This document shows, in pieces, positions 33,841 to 46,250 of a stretch of 64,000 nt of DNA (position 1 is the stretch's first letter; every line of letters starts with the position of its first letter). The stretch is from Halocaridina rubra (taxonomy: Eukaryota; Arthropoda; Malacostraca; Decapoda; Atyidae), in NCBI GenBank assembly GCA_037179515.1, contig JAXCGZ010007638.1, forward strand, positions 18,501-82,500, given 5' to 3'. The position numbers and the translations under genes are program-made. Below the pieces are notes generated by a model. That model saw only the letters and a program-made list of their open reading frames with translations, was not told the DNA's origin and searched no databases.

Positions 33841-34141
33841 TTTATTTATCTATGGACCTCCTATGTGAGCTGCTACTTCCATCCCAGCAGCATTTTCCTC
33901 TATGTTTTATTGTGTCGCTGTTTGCACTACCCTGTTGGAGCTTGTGTTGGTATAGCTTAAGTTTACGGCCGCATGCTCTTCCTGGCACCGACGCTTACCG
34001 TGATCTGGGCTTGGAACCGGCACTAAGTTGAGATTGATTTGTTCCCTCAGTGGATTCTTGAATGGGCCACCCACCAGAGGTTGGGTCTTACCTTGTAAAG
34101 ATGCAGTTGAGAATATAAATATTAAGTCTCAAAAAAAAAAA
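33841..34141 (+). mobile_element. Interspersed-repeat 3' end with poly(A)
   Basis: GC-richer than its surroundings, with ACGGCCGCATGCTCTTCCTG and a terminal A-run (CTCAAAAAAAAAAA). The block resembles the 3'-terminal sequence (ACGGCCGGATGCCCTTCCTG type) that I know from widespread arthropod LINE/SINE tails. The family is not determined. No coding sequence. Confidence 0.4.
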
Positions 34142-34206
34142 TATATATATATAATTACGTATGGTGCAGTGAATATAAACTTTTCATATATATATATATG
34201 TGTGTG

Positions 34207-37142
34207 ATTACCTAATTGATTACCTAATTGTGTTTACGGGAAAGAGCCCAAAGCTCGTATCTTCTCGTCTCCTGATCGCTTCCATTTTATACTTAGTGAT
34301 ACTTATCATACCTGTCCTTAATACTATAGATTGAGATACCATTAACTACCTCCTCGCTTAGCCAATTCCAATTATCAACTACTCTTACACTGAAAAAGTA
34401 TTTCCTTACATCCTGCAAAGAAGTTTTCTTACGAAGCTTCAAACTATGACCTCTAGTTCTAGAGCCAGCCATATAAAAATATCGATCCCTATCCATTCTA
34501 TCATAACCATGAATAAATTTAAAGCCTGTCACCATATCCCCCCTCACTCTTCTAGCTTCGAGTGATGGTAAGTCTAATTCCCTCAGCCTCTCATCATAAC
34601 TGAGATTGAGTATTTCTGGCACCTGTTTCCTGGCATGTCTTTCAACTTTTTCAAGCTTAGCTATGTGCTTTTTCAAGTGCGGATTCCAAAAGGGGGCTGC
34701 ATATTCGAGTTTTGGCCTCACATAGGTTACATAAATATTTCTGAACATTTCCTTGTCCATGTGCCTGAAGGCTACCCTTACATTTGATAAGAATGCATAT
34801 GCTGCCCTTACTATGCCATTTATATGTATTTCTGGAGACAAATCTGCCAGTATGTTTACTCCTAGATCTCTCTCATTTTCTGTCTCTTGAAGTTGTACTC
34901 CAGCCACCGAGTAGTCAAGCTTGGGCCTTCTTGCACTTGTACCCATTCTCATTACCTTACATTTTGAAGTATTGAATTTCATTAGCCACTTTTCTGACCA
35001 CTCATGCAGATTATTTAGATCCTCCTGAAGTTCTCTACCATTGTTCTCGTTTTTTACTTTCTTCACAATCTTTGCATCATCTGCAAACATATTCATGAAT
35101 GAATTTACAGACTCTGGTAGGTCATTTACATATACAAGGAACAAAAGGGCCCTAAAACTGAACCCTGTGGAACTCCACTACTAACTCTTCTCCATTCAGA
35201 CACTGAGTGTCTTACTCTAACCCTCTGTTCCCTTCCTTCTAAGTAAGTTTTTATCCATTCCAAAACATTTCCACCTATTCTAGCCATTGCTTGCAGCTTC
35301 CTAATAAGTCTCCCATGTGGAACAGTGTCAAACGCTTTCTGGAAGTCTAGGAATATGCAATCTGCCCAGCCCTCTCTTTCCTGTAAGATTTGGCTTACCT
35401 CATCATAAAATTCTAATAAGTTTGTTACTGTTGATCTACCTTCTCTGAAGCCATGTTGCCTCACTGACAAAAAGTTGAAGGATTCCAAGTGAAGAGAGAT
35501 ATGTTTCCTTAGTAGTTTCTCCATAACTTTGCAAACTATGCTGGTCAAGGAAACTGGTCTATAGTTCAGAGCCGTATCCCTCCTTCCCTTTTTGAAGATA
35601 GGTATCACATTTGCTTGTTTCCAGCATCTTGGAATCTCCCCCGACTCCAGTGACTCCTTAAATATGATACTTAGTGCCACTGATATTGTGTTTGCGCATT
35701 TTTTAAGCACATGAGGGGATATGTCATCAGGACCTGTAGCTTTATGAACATCTAAATCCATCAGCGCTTTGCATACCTCTGTGGCTGTAAGGTTGATGTT
35801 CTCTAATACCGGCCCTTGAGCTTCTATCATTGCAATCTGAGGGGGTTGGGTATTTTCTACTGTAAATACTGACTGAAACTCCTTGTTCAATTCTTTGCAG
35901 ATCTCTTCATCCGTCTCAGTGATGCTTCCATCCGCTCTCTTTAGCCTTAAAACCTGTTCTTTTACCTTCAGTTTTCCTCTGATAAAGCTATGGAAAAGCT
36001 TGGGATTTTCTTTAGCCTTCCTGGTGATGTCCCTCTCATAGTCTCTCTCTGCCTCTCTCCTTTTACTTAGGTAGTCATTTCTTGCTCTTTTGTAGGTTTG
36101 CCAGGCATTTATGTTTTTTCCCCTCCTATACCTTTTCCAGCATTTGTCTCTCCACTCCTTAGCTCTTTTACACCCATTATCGAACCATTTCTCTCTGGCA
36201 TGAATTACACCTACTTTGGTGACAGGTATGCAGCAATCTACTATCTTCCCATATTTCTCACAAAAGATGTCATACATTTCTTGTACAGATTTGTTGTAAA
36301 ATAAGGTTTTCCAGTCAATAATTGCAAAAAGCTCATTCATTTTGATGTAATCTCCTTTCGGATAGTTCCTCCTCATGTCCTCAGTGCCTCTACTCTCAGG
36401 AAGAATATCTTCAATGATATACTCCATCAACAACACACAGTGGTCACTCTTTCCAACTGGTGGTTCATACTCAATTTTTTCAATATCCAACACATTATCT
36501 GTGAACACTAGATCAAGTAGTGATGGCTCATCCCCACCCCTGGCCCTTGTTGGTTCCATTACATGTTGGTGTAGGAAATTCCCTTGTACGCAATCTAGGA
36601 ATCTTGCCCCGAATGAGTCCTCACCACTGTGTGGGTCAAGATTTATCCAATCTATCTCTTTATGATTAAAGTCTCCAATAATCAAAATCCTACATTTTTT
36701 TTCCCGTGCCATGTTAACAACTGAGTTTATGACTTCAATAGTACCTATATGACTTTCCTCATAAACTTCAAGCCTATTTTGGTTCCTTGGTGGGTTGTAT
36801 ACAACAGTTATTATAATGCTCTCTGACCCAGTATTTATGCGAGCAACAAGAAATTCCTTGAACTCACTTTCTATAGCCAAGTTAATTTCTTCGACTTGAA
36901 TCCTTTCACTTATGAGCAGTGCTATCCCTCCACCAGTCCTCTCAGATCTTTCAACCCTTAGTATTCTGAAGCCCTTAGGAAAAACTGTGACACTGTTTAT
37001 GTCCTCACTCAACTTAGTCTCTGTAATTGCTACTATATCTGCCTTACTGTTGTGAATCCTATCTTTTAATTCTACTGCCTTACCAGCTAATCCATCAGCA
37101 TTTGTGTATAACAATCTTAATGAGGCCCCATCCCCTGATCTT

Positions 37143-37146
<4 letters not shown>
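34207..37146 (-). mobile_element. CR1-like non-LTR retrotransposon, near-complete ORF2 copy
   Basis: Minus-strand copy. The 5' end is truncated at the last codons of ORF1 (ACAGAAGATCAGGGGATGGG) where it meets a (TA)n/(TATACA)n array. The 3' end has the family tail, two AATTAGGTAATCA-type units, followed by CACACATATATATA. It is over 95% identical by eye to the copy at 54.7-57.7 kb. It lies in the 26-kb intron, in the same orientation as the host gene. Confidence 0.95.
34293..37114 (-). pseudogene. CR1-like ORF2: endonuclease plus reverse transcriptase, one frameshift
   Basis: The protein of about 940 residues starts in [20 protein letters not shown] (no ATG). APE endonuclease (about 1-230): [42 protein letters not shown], so catalytic N, E, D and H are all visible. 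RT (about 440-720): [32 protein letters not shown] (motif A), [12 protein letters not shown] (motif B) and MFADDAK (motif C). The C-terminal part ends KDRYDKYH. A single missing base at about 35146, between SVLGP and FLVYVND, splits the frame. No other stop is present, so this is a very young copy. Confidence 0.95.
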
Positions 37147-37580
<434 letters not shown>

Positions 37581-37969
37581 CGTATGTATGTATATATATA
37601 TATATATGCATACAAAATTTCCAATAGAAAATGTCAATGGTAGCAGCTGACTATTAAATACTAGTAATGACTTTACGAGTATATTGGTCATGCTGATGAA
37701 CCTGCAAACTGGTTTTGACAAGGGATGGTTTGAGGCATTATTTTAATGATAGTGAATCAAATACACAATAAAAGACTGATTCATTGCTTATACCCACTCA
37801 ATAGGATGCCCACTTACCCTAACCCTCATACCAAAGCATGATGCAGGGTCACTACAATCCCACCTTGCCCCACCACACTGCTCGTGTTACGTACATTTTC
37901 AATGGGCTAACTCATCTGCTGTGGAGACCAACTGCCATAGTTGGTTTGCTCTCACCATGTCCTCTTATG

Positions 37970-40575
37970 GCGAGTTACTCATTCCTCTCTGTCCATCTAA
38001 CTTATACTTTGTCTTTCTCTCGGCTTTACTCCATTTTAATTTGCTTCCATGAACTCTTTTCATAAGTCATTTCTCTTTCATTCTTGTCATATGGCCAAAC
38101 CACTTTAAAACTCTGGTTTAAATTATCAGACAGCTTTCTTCCAATACCTACACACTGCCTTACATCCACATTTTTCACTCTATTTTTTATTGACACGCTT
38201 ATTTTACTTCTCAGACACCTCATCTCCATTACATGGAATCTGTTCCATTCATCCTCTCTCACATTTTAAGTCTGTGCTCCATACAATGCAGTAGGTACAA
38301 TCACTCCATCATCACACATTTCATCCTTATTAGCATTAATTCAATTTCTTCACCACTTAGCTCACCTCCGCATCCATTTCACCAATATATGCAACACCGA
38401 ATACGGAAGTCTACTTCTCCAAGTATCTGACTATTCATTCTCACGTTCAGCAATCCTTCTCTTACACACTCTAATAAATCAAATATTCCAGTTTCTTTTT
38501 AGATTCAATTACAAATGCAATGTCATTATCAACTAACACCTGATTAATTACTCATAGCCTTCCATTCTCACTCATCAATCTAAAACCTCTGTCTAGCACT
38601 TTAATATTTACTTCCCTTACCACTCCATCACTATGCACATTAAACAACCATGGCAACATCATACAACCCTGGTGGAACTTTACATTTACTTTATATTAGT
38701 GACTCAGCATTCCCAATTCCACCCAAACTCTGCTACTCCCATGAAACTTTGACTGCTTTCAACACATTCTCATATTATATGCAAGAGTAAAATGACTCAC
38801 ATTGCCTAACAGTCAACTCTGTCATTTAATTCTCAAAGTCCACCAATGACCAAAATATGTCTCTTTATCTAAATATTTCCTGCACATCTGTCTTACAACA
38901 AAAACTATCCATGCATTCTCTTCCTCTCCCGAACAAAAACTGTTCATTATTAATCACGCTCTCACTTCATCTCCAAATTCTCTTAATATGCACTCACTTA
39001 TACATCCAACCAAGCACACTCAGCGTATAAATTCTTTTAAAACTACTACATTATTATTTATCCCATTTACCCTTATACTGCAGAATTACACATGACTTTC
39101 TCCAATCAATCATGATCCTTCCAATAAACGAGCTCACCATCCATTCCGCTATTACTATTCTACTTTCTGATATGCACTCTATACAGCACCCACCTAAGCC
39201 TGGTGGCTTACCAACTTCCATTACTTTCCATTACACTTTTATCTCCTCTCTTGTAACTGCCTTAGTATTTACCACTGCTCCAGTCACACCACTCTATCAT
39301 TTCCAAATTTTAACCATTCCTTATGATATTTACACCAGCAAAGCCTCATCTCCCTCTCTTTCAGCAACTACTGCTCATCTGTTCCTTTCACCTTTTACAC
39401 CTTACTAGTCTCACCTCTTTGCACTCTTTTCACTTCCTTAAAAAAAGTCTTTTTTTCTGTCAAAGTTCTCAGACAAAAATTTACAACATCACTCATTTGT
39501 TCTTTTTATTTTTCTGATCATGTTTTCCGATACCCCCCTCTCTTCATTCTATACTTTCTCACCGTCTCTTTGCAGCCATACCTCGTATACCTCTTTCTTG
39601 TGAACCATTGCTGTACCAACCTCCTCATTCCATCATTCACTATCTATTCTATTGCTTTCACCAACTCATCTCATAAACTACAAACTACTTCTACACACTT
39701 CAAAACTTTTTTAAAGCACCTCCATTCTTTTTCTACTCTCCTGCCACCCTCTCTTTCACTACATTCCACAGTTCTCAGACTTACATTGTACTCACATTAT
39801 TTTCTCTCTCACTCAGCTCACACACTTTCGGCAATTTTCTTCCTCCTTTTTGCCTCCTCTTCCTCCATCGTTTATCAACTCCCAATATTTCTTCTACCAT
39901 ATAATAATCAGATTATTACATCAATCTCTCCTTTTAAGACATTCACATCTGCAGTAGTCCCTCTAAACCACCACTAAATGATCCATTAACACCGTATTAA
40001 GTACTCCACCACCATCTACACTGACCCAAGAATATTTAAGCACCCCTTTCTTTTGAACACAGTGTTAGCAATTACCAATTCCATGTCAATCTGTCATTTT
40101 TTTTTTCAATTTCAGTTCCTTCCAGGCTTCATACTTTCCAATTACACCTACCCACCAATCAGCACTACGTTCAGATTAGTTCCAAATCTCTCAAAGCATT
40201 TATGTAATAAATTCAATACCTCTTGTTTTCTTCCTAACGTTTCTCTCTACCAGGACCAATAAACTCACAAATACCAACACCTCATATATAAATCTTCTTT
40301 TTTACCATGTTATCCTTAACACTTTCTTCAACTTAATCATACAGTTATGCATTACCTCACTAAACAATAATGAATCTCCTAATCTTCCTTGCCTCTTGCC
40401 TCTCTTTACTCTAAACATACTACTACCAAACTGCACTTTACTTTTCCAATTCAACTTTATATCACTTAATACGAGGACATCTATCTTTCTTCTCACAAAC
40501 AAACTACCGATGTCTTTAATTCTATTTTTACTTGTCAAGTCTCAACTGAACGTTATCATTAGAAAATTTCAAGTC
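37970..40575 (-). mobile_element. Degenerate non-LTR retrotransposon of a third clade (endonuclease and RT)
   Basis: The minus strand starts with an APE-type endonuclease fragment, RIKDIGSLFVRRKIDVLVLS followed by DIKLNWKSK (about 40540-40430). It continues with RT pieces: FVVRQMCRKYLDK, VKFHQGCMMLPWLFNVHSDG (compare VGVRQGCVMSPWLFNLYMDG) and VREVNIKVLDRGFR. It ends with DEWNRFHVMEMRCLRSKISV followed by SIKNRVKNVDVRQ (about 38260-38130), the post-RT MExxxLRxIxGVxxxDRxRNxxI segment. Stops and shifts are numerous. The order is collinear over about 2.5 kb. The clade is RTE/L1-like rather than CR1 (inference). Confidence 0.72.
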
Positions 40576-41304
40576 TGTTAGGTAAAGAGTCCAAGCTTCT
40601 TCCCTGATTTGCACGTCATTCATCAAATTATTAATAAACAAATTAGCCTTATGGAAATTCAAAATTGTAAACAGTAACAAGTATACATGAATTTAGAATG
40701 AATCCTAGGTACTATTCAGTTTACAAAGCCTGTAGTCTGAGTACACTTAAAAATTCAAATACACAATGCTCAATCCCCTGGTTGAAGATATTCCACCAGG
40801 GCACAATTGTTTGCCTTGACTCTTTGCAAAAGAACAATACACAATATGGAGAGATTCTGAGTCCCCCTCAATTCACTCATTTTAATTGACTTTCTCTACA
40901 CAGAGGCGAATATGGAGGCTGCATTTTTGTCCACTCCAAGAGAAAGAAGGAAACTGCAGAGTTAGTGAGAAAGAGATAATGAACATGAGGGAAAGAATGC
41001 TTCATATCCATCGTACAACTATACATAATTCTAAAATAATTTTATACTGTTAGCAATAAAACCACAGCCATATGGAGATAAAGGAGTGGAACCTCAACTA
41101 AACAAAAAAGGGAGGCAACGAAGGATGTTCTTCATAAAGAAAAATATCACAAAAGTATAAAACTGTACATACGTATTTCTTATACTATGTAGAATACTAC
41201 AAATAAAGGAATAGTATAGTATTTCAGGTTAATATTCATTATAATACACTTATAATACTATAAATAATGGCATAATACTGTATAAAAAATGTGTTTTACA
41301 TCAC
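40576..41304. other. No gene recognised
   Basis: AT-rich intron DNA without recognisable repeats. Confidence 0.6.
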
Positions 41305-41486
41305 GGACTCTCTTTTCAACCAAAGGCTAGGACGGTCACCTCCTTGTGAAGGACTTCATTTTGTCTGATGTAATCATTACCCTGAGTGCATGCCTTTGCT
41401 AACCTCAGACCGTGGCGGGGTGCGAACCCTCAACCTGATGCCTCAAAGTCGCGGATGCTACCACTTGAGCCACGGAGACTACGGCA
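41305..41486 (-). mobile_element. tRNA-derived SINE-like element
   Basis: Read on the minus strand, GTCTCCGTGGCTCAAGTGGT (A-box region TGGCTCAAGTGG) is followed 35 bases later by GAGGGTTCGCACCCCGCC (B box GGTTCGCACCC). Spacing and sequence fit a tRNA-related RNA polymerase III promoter. The CCGTGGC and GCCACGG ends could pair like an acceptor stem. The downstream tail extends to about 41305. I cannot tell a SINE head from a tRNA pseudogene. Confidence 0.55.
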
Positions 41487-42060
41487 TAATACTGCACCAG
41501 GACATTTATATTGTATATACCAGTATACAAGAAATTTTGGGCCACAACACTAAGATGAATATGTGCAGCTCTAATGATTTAAAATTAAGTCTTTCCATGA
41601 AAGTCCGAGCTATTCTGAAAATGACCATTAAGTTTTACAATAACTTAGCCAAAGCTGGGAGTTCATGTGCTCACATGAAGATGGTATAGCTTTTCATTTT
41701 TTAAATATCATTTTGCCTTTATCCATAGCAGTGATAAACAAAAAGAATTACTCGCTGTATTCTATGATTATTGATAGAGAAAATTAGAAGGAATAAAGGA
41801 TTAAAGAGTTGAGAATCTCCTTTGATCTGATAAATAAAAGCTATATATATTTTCCCTTTACCACACAACAACTTATGGAAGAGGTACGATGTACAGTATG
41901 AAAATGCCCTGTTTCCTCGATTCTCTTTTTCTATATGGCCACCCAGTTGGTTTCCACGGGACTTATATCATATTGAATGAAAAAAAAATTAAGTGTCAAT
42001 ATTAATTTAATCCCATAATACCTAAACAAAATAGAAAATAAAAACATTCATATACACTAC

Positions 42061-42176
42061 CACAGAGGATTATTGAGAACATCCTTTCCATCAAAACTGA
42101 AGATGCGAGGTTTGTGTGAGAAGTAAGCACCAGATCCTGAAAAAATCTCTCTCCATGTATTAAAAAGAACTTCTCC
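42061..42176 (-). CDS. Mp: Multiplexin exon: endostatin domain, middle part
   Basis: A 116-base exon lies between an acceptor (ACTTTTCAG) and a donor (GTAGTG). It reads GEVLFNTWREIFSGSG, then AYFSHKPRIFSFDGKDVL and NNPLW, the last Trp codon being split TG/G with the terminal exon. It matches the endostatin segment (D)EVLFxSWxxxFSGxGxxxxxxxxIFSFDGKDVLxxPxWPQK. The intron to the previous exon is only 250 bases. The next exon, encoding PQKYVWHGSD, is about 26 kb away at 16073, so one folded domain is interrupted by an exceptionally long transposon-filled intron. Confidence 0.95.
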
Positions 42177-42426
42177 CTGAAAAGTAACAGAAGATATTAA
42201 AATTGAAGAGGACATTCTTAAGTTCTACACAATTGTCTTATTGTTTGTTCCAAATGAGTCTAATCAATTGGAGTGTGTTAGGCTTAATGTTTACTGACAA
42301 GATACTGCTTACACAGTTAGAAATGTTGAAGCCTTTACACGATAATCTGACTATAAACCAGCTTTGTGCCTCTACTATGATAACAGATATATATAAATAT
42401 TCCATGATTTGAGTGCAACTACTCAC

Positions 42427-42621
42427 CTTAATATTGACCACAGGTAAGTTTCTATCTTGATATCGGACAATGGAATCCAAATTTTGGACACGGCTAGTTA
42501 GAAATGCTCTGAAGGTGCCCTGCAATCCAGCTGCTCGTGCCTCCCTGAAGCAACGGAAATCAGCTCCTCTCACACCACGCATATCACCAGTGCTAGGCAG
42601 ATTTAAGGCTGCTAACCTCAA
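42427..42621 (-). CDS. Mp: Multiplexin exon: endostatin domain, N-terminal part
   Basis: A 195-base exon (65 codons, phase 0) lies between an acceptor (TTTACAG) and a donor (GTGAGT). It encodes [19 protein letters not shown], then [25 protein letters not shown] and NLPVVNIK. These are the ordered landmarks of endostatin: the LxLxALN entry strand, SGDMRGxRGADFxCF with the first disulfide Cys, GTFRAFLSSRxQxLxSIV and the PVVNLK edge. Endostatin is the C-terminal globular domain released from multiplexins, binding heparan sulphate and modulating cell migration. The mammalian zinc ligand His in HLVALN is replaced by Arg (RLAALN), so zinc binding is probably not conserved. Confidence 0.95.
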
Positions 42622-42929
42622 CTGTAAAGATACTAATTTTAATGAAATACCATATTTCAATGAACCCAGCAGGCTGGACTATAGGTCAGGAATCCCATTT
42701 CTTCTGACATGGGGATGTTATTATATATGCTTAAGCTCTTTAGCTTAAGTCTGTTTTAGGACTGAGTTTAAAAATGTTATGATGACAAAGTATCACCCTT
42801 TATTATCTCAGCCTATTAGAAGTTAATGATATGTAGCGATAAAAGTAAAGTACATTTAATGAGGCCTAAATATTGCCATAAATATAATAAAAGTAATATT
42901 CAAACATAATACTGGACAACTGGCCGGTT

Positions 42930-45720
42930 CCATTTTTATAATCAATGATACATATTTGTCATTAAAACTATGAATTGAAATAGCAGTAACTACCTCTACG
43001 CTTAGCAAATTCCAATCATCAACTATTCTTACATTAAAAAAGTACTTCCTTACATCCTGGAAAGAAGTTTTCTTACGAAGCTTCAAACTATGACCCCTAG
43101 TTAGAGTTAGTTAAAGTTGAAGATTGCAGTTTTAGGCCTCCTATCAGAGGCATCGCCCCTACTCTGGCAGGCATCAACCGGTGCGAGCCCCAACCCCCAC
43201 TGTGGCATCCAGCCACAGCAGTAACCTTCCCAGTAAACTGCTAAAACTCTCAGTCCTGAACGGGAACTGATCTGTTGGCCTTGCGAATGTGAGGCCAGCG
43301 CGTTACCACTATACTAGCCAGAAAGTTCTAGAGCCTGCCATACCAAAATATTGATCACTATCCACTCTGTCAAAACAATGAAGGAATTAAAACTGTTATC
43401 ATATCCCCCCACATTCTTCTAGCTTTGAATGATGGTGAGTCTAATTCCCTCAACCTCTCCTCATAACTTAGATTGCGTGTTTCTGGCAACAGTTTTATGG
43501 TACTTTTTCCAGCTTATTCATATGCTTTTTCAAGTGAAGATTCCAAACTAGGGCTGCATTTTCAAGCTTTGACCTCACATGAGTTACATGAATATTTTTG
43601 AACATTTCCTTGTCCATGCGTCTGCAGGCTATCCTTACATTTGCTGAGAAAGCATATGTTGTACTTACTATGCCATTTATATATATTTCCACACACAAAT
43701 CTGCTCTTATGTTTACTCCTAGATATCTCTCATTCTTCAGCTCTTGAAGTTCTGCACCTGCTATTAAGTATCCAAGTTGTGGGCCTTTTTGCACTAGTAC
43801 CCATTCTTATTATACCTTACATTCTGAAGTATTGAATTTCATTAGCCACTTTTCTAACCACTCATGCAGCCTCTTTAGGTCTTCAAGAAGTTCTCTGCTA
43901 CTGTTCTCATCTCTTACTTTTTTCACAACCTATGCATCATCTGCAAAAATTCAAGAATGAATCTACAGACTGGTAGATCATTTACATAAACAAGGAACCA
44001 AAGTGGCCCTAAAACTGTACCCTTTGAAACTCTACTACTAATCCTTCTCCATTCAGACACTGAGCATCTTACTTTAACACGCTGTTCCTTTCATTCTAAG
44101 TAAGTTTTCATCCATTCCAAGATATTTCCACCTATTCTTACCATTACTTGAAGCTTCTTAATAAGTCTCTAGTGTGGGAATGTATCAAATGCATTCTGAA
44201 AATCTAGGAACATACAATCTGCCCAGCCCTCTCTTTCCTGCAAGATCTGTCTTACCTCATAATTACTGTACTTTGTTACTATTGCTCTGCCTTCTCTGAA
44301 GCCATGTTATCTCACTGACAAAAAGTTGATGTACTCCAAGAGAAGAATTATGTGTTTTCTTAGTAGTTTCTCTATAACCTTGCATACTATGCTGGTCAAG
44401 GATACAGGACTATGGTTTAAAGCTATATCCCTCCTTCCCTTTTTGAAGATAGGTACCATGTTCACTTCTTTCCAGCATCTTGGCAACTCCTCAGATTACA
44501 GCGACTTTTTACATATGATGCATAACACCACTGATATAGGTTAAGCGGATTTCTTAAGTATGTAAGGAGATATGTCATCAGGACCTGTAGCTTTATGGGC
44601 ATCTACCTCCATCAACGGTTTGAAAATTTCTGAAGCTGAAAAGATGATGCTTTCTAATACCAGTCCATGATCTCTCATCTATGCAATCTGAGGGGAATAG
44701 GGTATTTTCTACTGTAAATGCTGATTAATACACCTTGTTCAATTCTTCGCAGATCTCTTCATCCATCTCAGTGATGCTTCCATCTACTCTCTAAAATCTC
44801 TTCTTTGACCTTTACATTTCCTCTGATAAATCTGTGGAAAAGATTGGGATTTTCCTTTAGCCTTCCTGCCAATATCTCTATTATAATATCTCTCGGCCTC
44901 TCTTTTTATACTTCACTTCTTGCTCTTTTGTAAGCTTGCCAAGCATTTATGTTTTTTCTCCTCCTATACCTATTCCAGCATTTGTCTCTCCACTGATTAG
45001 CTCTCTTACAATCATTATTGAACCATTTCTCTTAGGCACGAATAACTCCTATTTTGATGGAAGGTATGAAACACTCAACTATCTTCCCATTTTCCTCATA
45101 AAAGATTTCGTACATTTCTTATACAGATTTGTTGCTAAATAAGGTCCACCAGTCAATAACTGCTAAAATATAATTAATTTTGTTGTAATCTCCTTTCGGA
45201 TAGTTTCTCCTCGTGTCCTTCTCAGTGCCTCTACTTTCAGCCAGAACATCTTCAATGATATATTCCATCAACAACATACAGTGGTCACTTTTTCCAACTG
45301 ACGTTTTATACTCATTTTTCTCAATATCCAACACATAAGCTGTAAATCCTTGATCAAGCAGCAATGTCTCATCCCCACCCCTGGCCCTCGTTGTTTCAAG
45401 TACATGTTGGTATTGCTCCAAATGAATCCTCCCCAGCTGTGCGGGTCAAGATTTGTCCAATCTGTCTCTCTATGATTACAATCTCCTATAATCAAAATCC
45501 TACATTTTCTCTCCCATGCAATGTTAACAACTGAGTTTACGACTTTGATAGTACCTATATGACTTTCCTCATAAACCTCTAGCCTTTGTTGATTCCTTGG
45601 TGGGTTATATACAATGGTTATTATAATGCTCTCTGACCCAGTATTTATGTGAGCAAAAAGAATTTTCCTGACCTCACTTTCTATAGCACATTTTATTTCC
45701 TTATTAGGTCTAAAATCCTA
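42930..45720 (-). pseudogene. Decayed CR1-like ORF2
   Basis: Fragments in several frames: RGGDETLLLDQGFTAYVLDI (endonuclease), [30 protein letters not shown], then far downstream LGVNIRADLCVEIYINGIVS and RKYFFNVRIVDDWN. The motif order equals that of the intact family. Numerous stops, shifts and small deletions, so it is an old insertion. Confidence 0.82.
43101..43322 (-). mobile_element. tRNA-derived SINE nested in the CR1-like copy
   Basis: The minus strand starts near CTTTCTGGCTAGTATAGTGG (A box: TAGTATAGTGGTAACGC). It continues with GCTGGCCTCACATTCGCAAG, which forms an anticodon-arm-like hairpin with CAC in the loop, as in tRNA-Val. A B-box-like AGTTCCCGTTC and about 150 bases of unrelated body follow. 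It interrupts ORF2 exactly between CTAGTT and GTTCTAGAGCC of the parent. An imperfect duplicate TCTAGAAC / TCTAAC at the borders may be the target duplication. Confidence 0.75.
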
Positions 45721-46250
45721 GCTTTATTATGTTCAAGTCTTCCTGGCCATACCGACTCCTAGAATTTACTTATGACTGGGATTATCACTAACTTCTTTTT
45801 GTGAAGTGCCTGTTTGATCAGTGGATTAGCCCTTTCAATAACATCTTTAATTTTTATATTACTGTTTCTTTGTATTCAATAGTATTTACATTTTCCAGTG
45901 TCACCTCCCTTCCTGCATCATTTACTACCACATTTTCTTCACTGCATATGCAAAAGATCTTGTAATGCCCAAATGTTCTGTATACATTTCCTGAAAGTCT
46001 TTTCTAAACTGTTTTGTTTTCTTTTATCTGGACATTCCAAGCTGCAATCCCGTCTCTCTCTGAAGAGACCAGTAAAATAACATTTTAGCCATTTTGGATG
46101 TCACTCAACTGTTTGTTTTTATCTTTTTGATTAAAAATTCTGATTTCTAGATCATTCTTTTCCCCTTCCAGCTTTTTATTTGTTTTTATAGTTCTTTTTT
46201 CTTTCCCTTGTGCCTTTTTACTCTCTTATAGTTTGTTATAATGTTACAGT

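Larger units (their letters stand above)
42915..46250 (-). mobile_element. Old, diverged CR1-like copy with internal deletion and nested SINE
   Basis: Minus-strand relative of the 53.8-kb element, about 80% identical by eye. It runs from ORF1 coiled-coil sequence (about 46250) through ORF1 RRM sequence (about 45700-45765) directly into the ORF2 endonuclease, so about 590 bp around the ORF1/ORF2 junction are deleted. RT and the C-terminal part follow to about 42920. A SINE interrupts it at 43101-43322. Confidence 0.85.

Noticed and set aside
36098..36665. Plus-strand open frames antisense to the CR1-like ORF2 (equivalents at 34784, 54142, 55264, 56683, 62371)
   Set aside because: They recur only because the sense strand is a conserved coding sequence; they are shadows.
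39112..39977. Ser/Thr/Leu-rich plus-strand open frames in 38-40 kb
   Set aside because: Antisense readings of a degenerate LINE whose motifs are on the minus strand.
41390..41480. Functional tRNA gene on the minus strand
   Set aside because: A and B boxes are good, but I could not draw a full cloverleaf with a consistent anticodon arm, so SINE or pseudogene is more likely.
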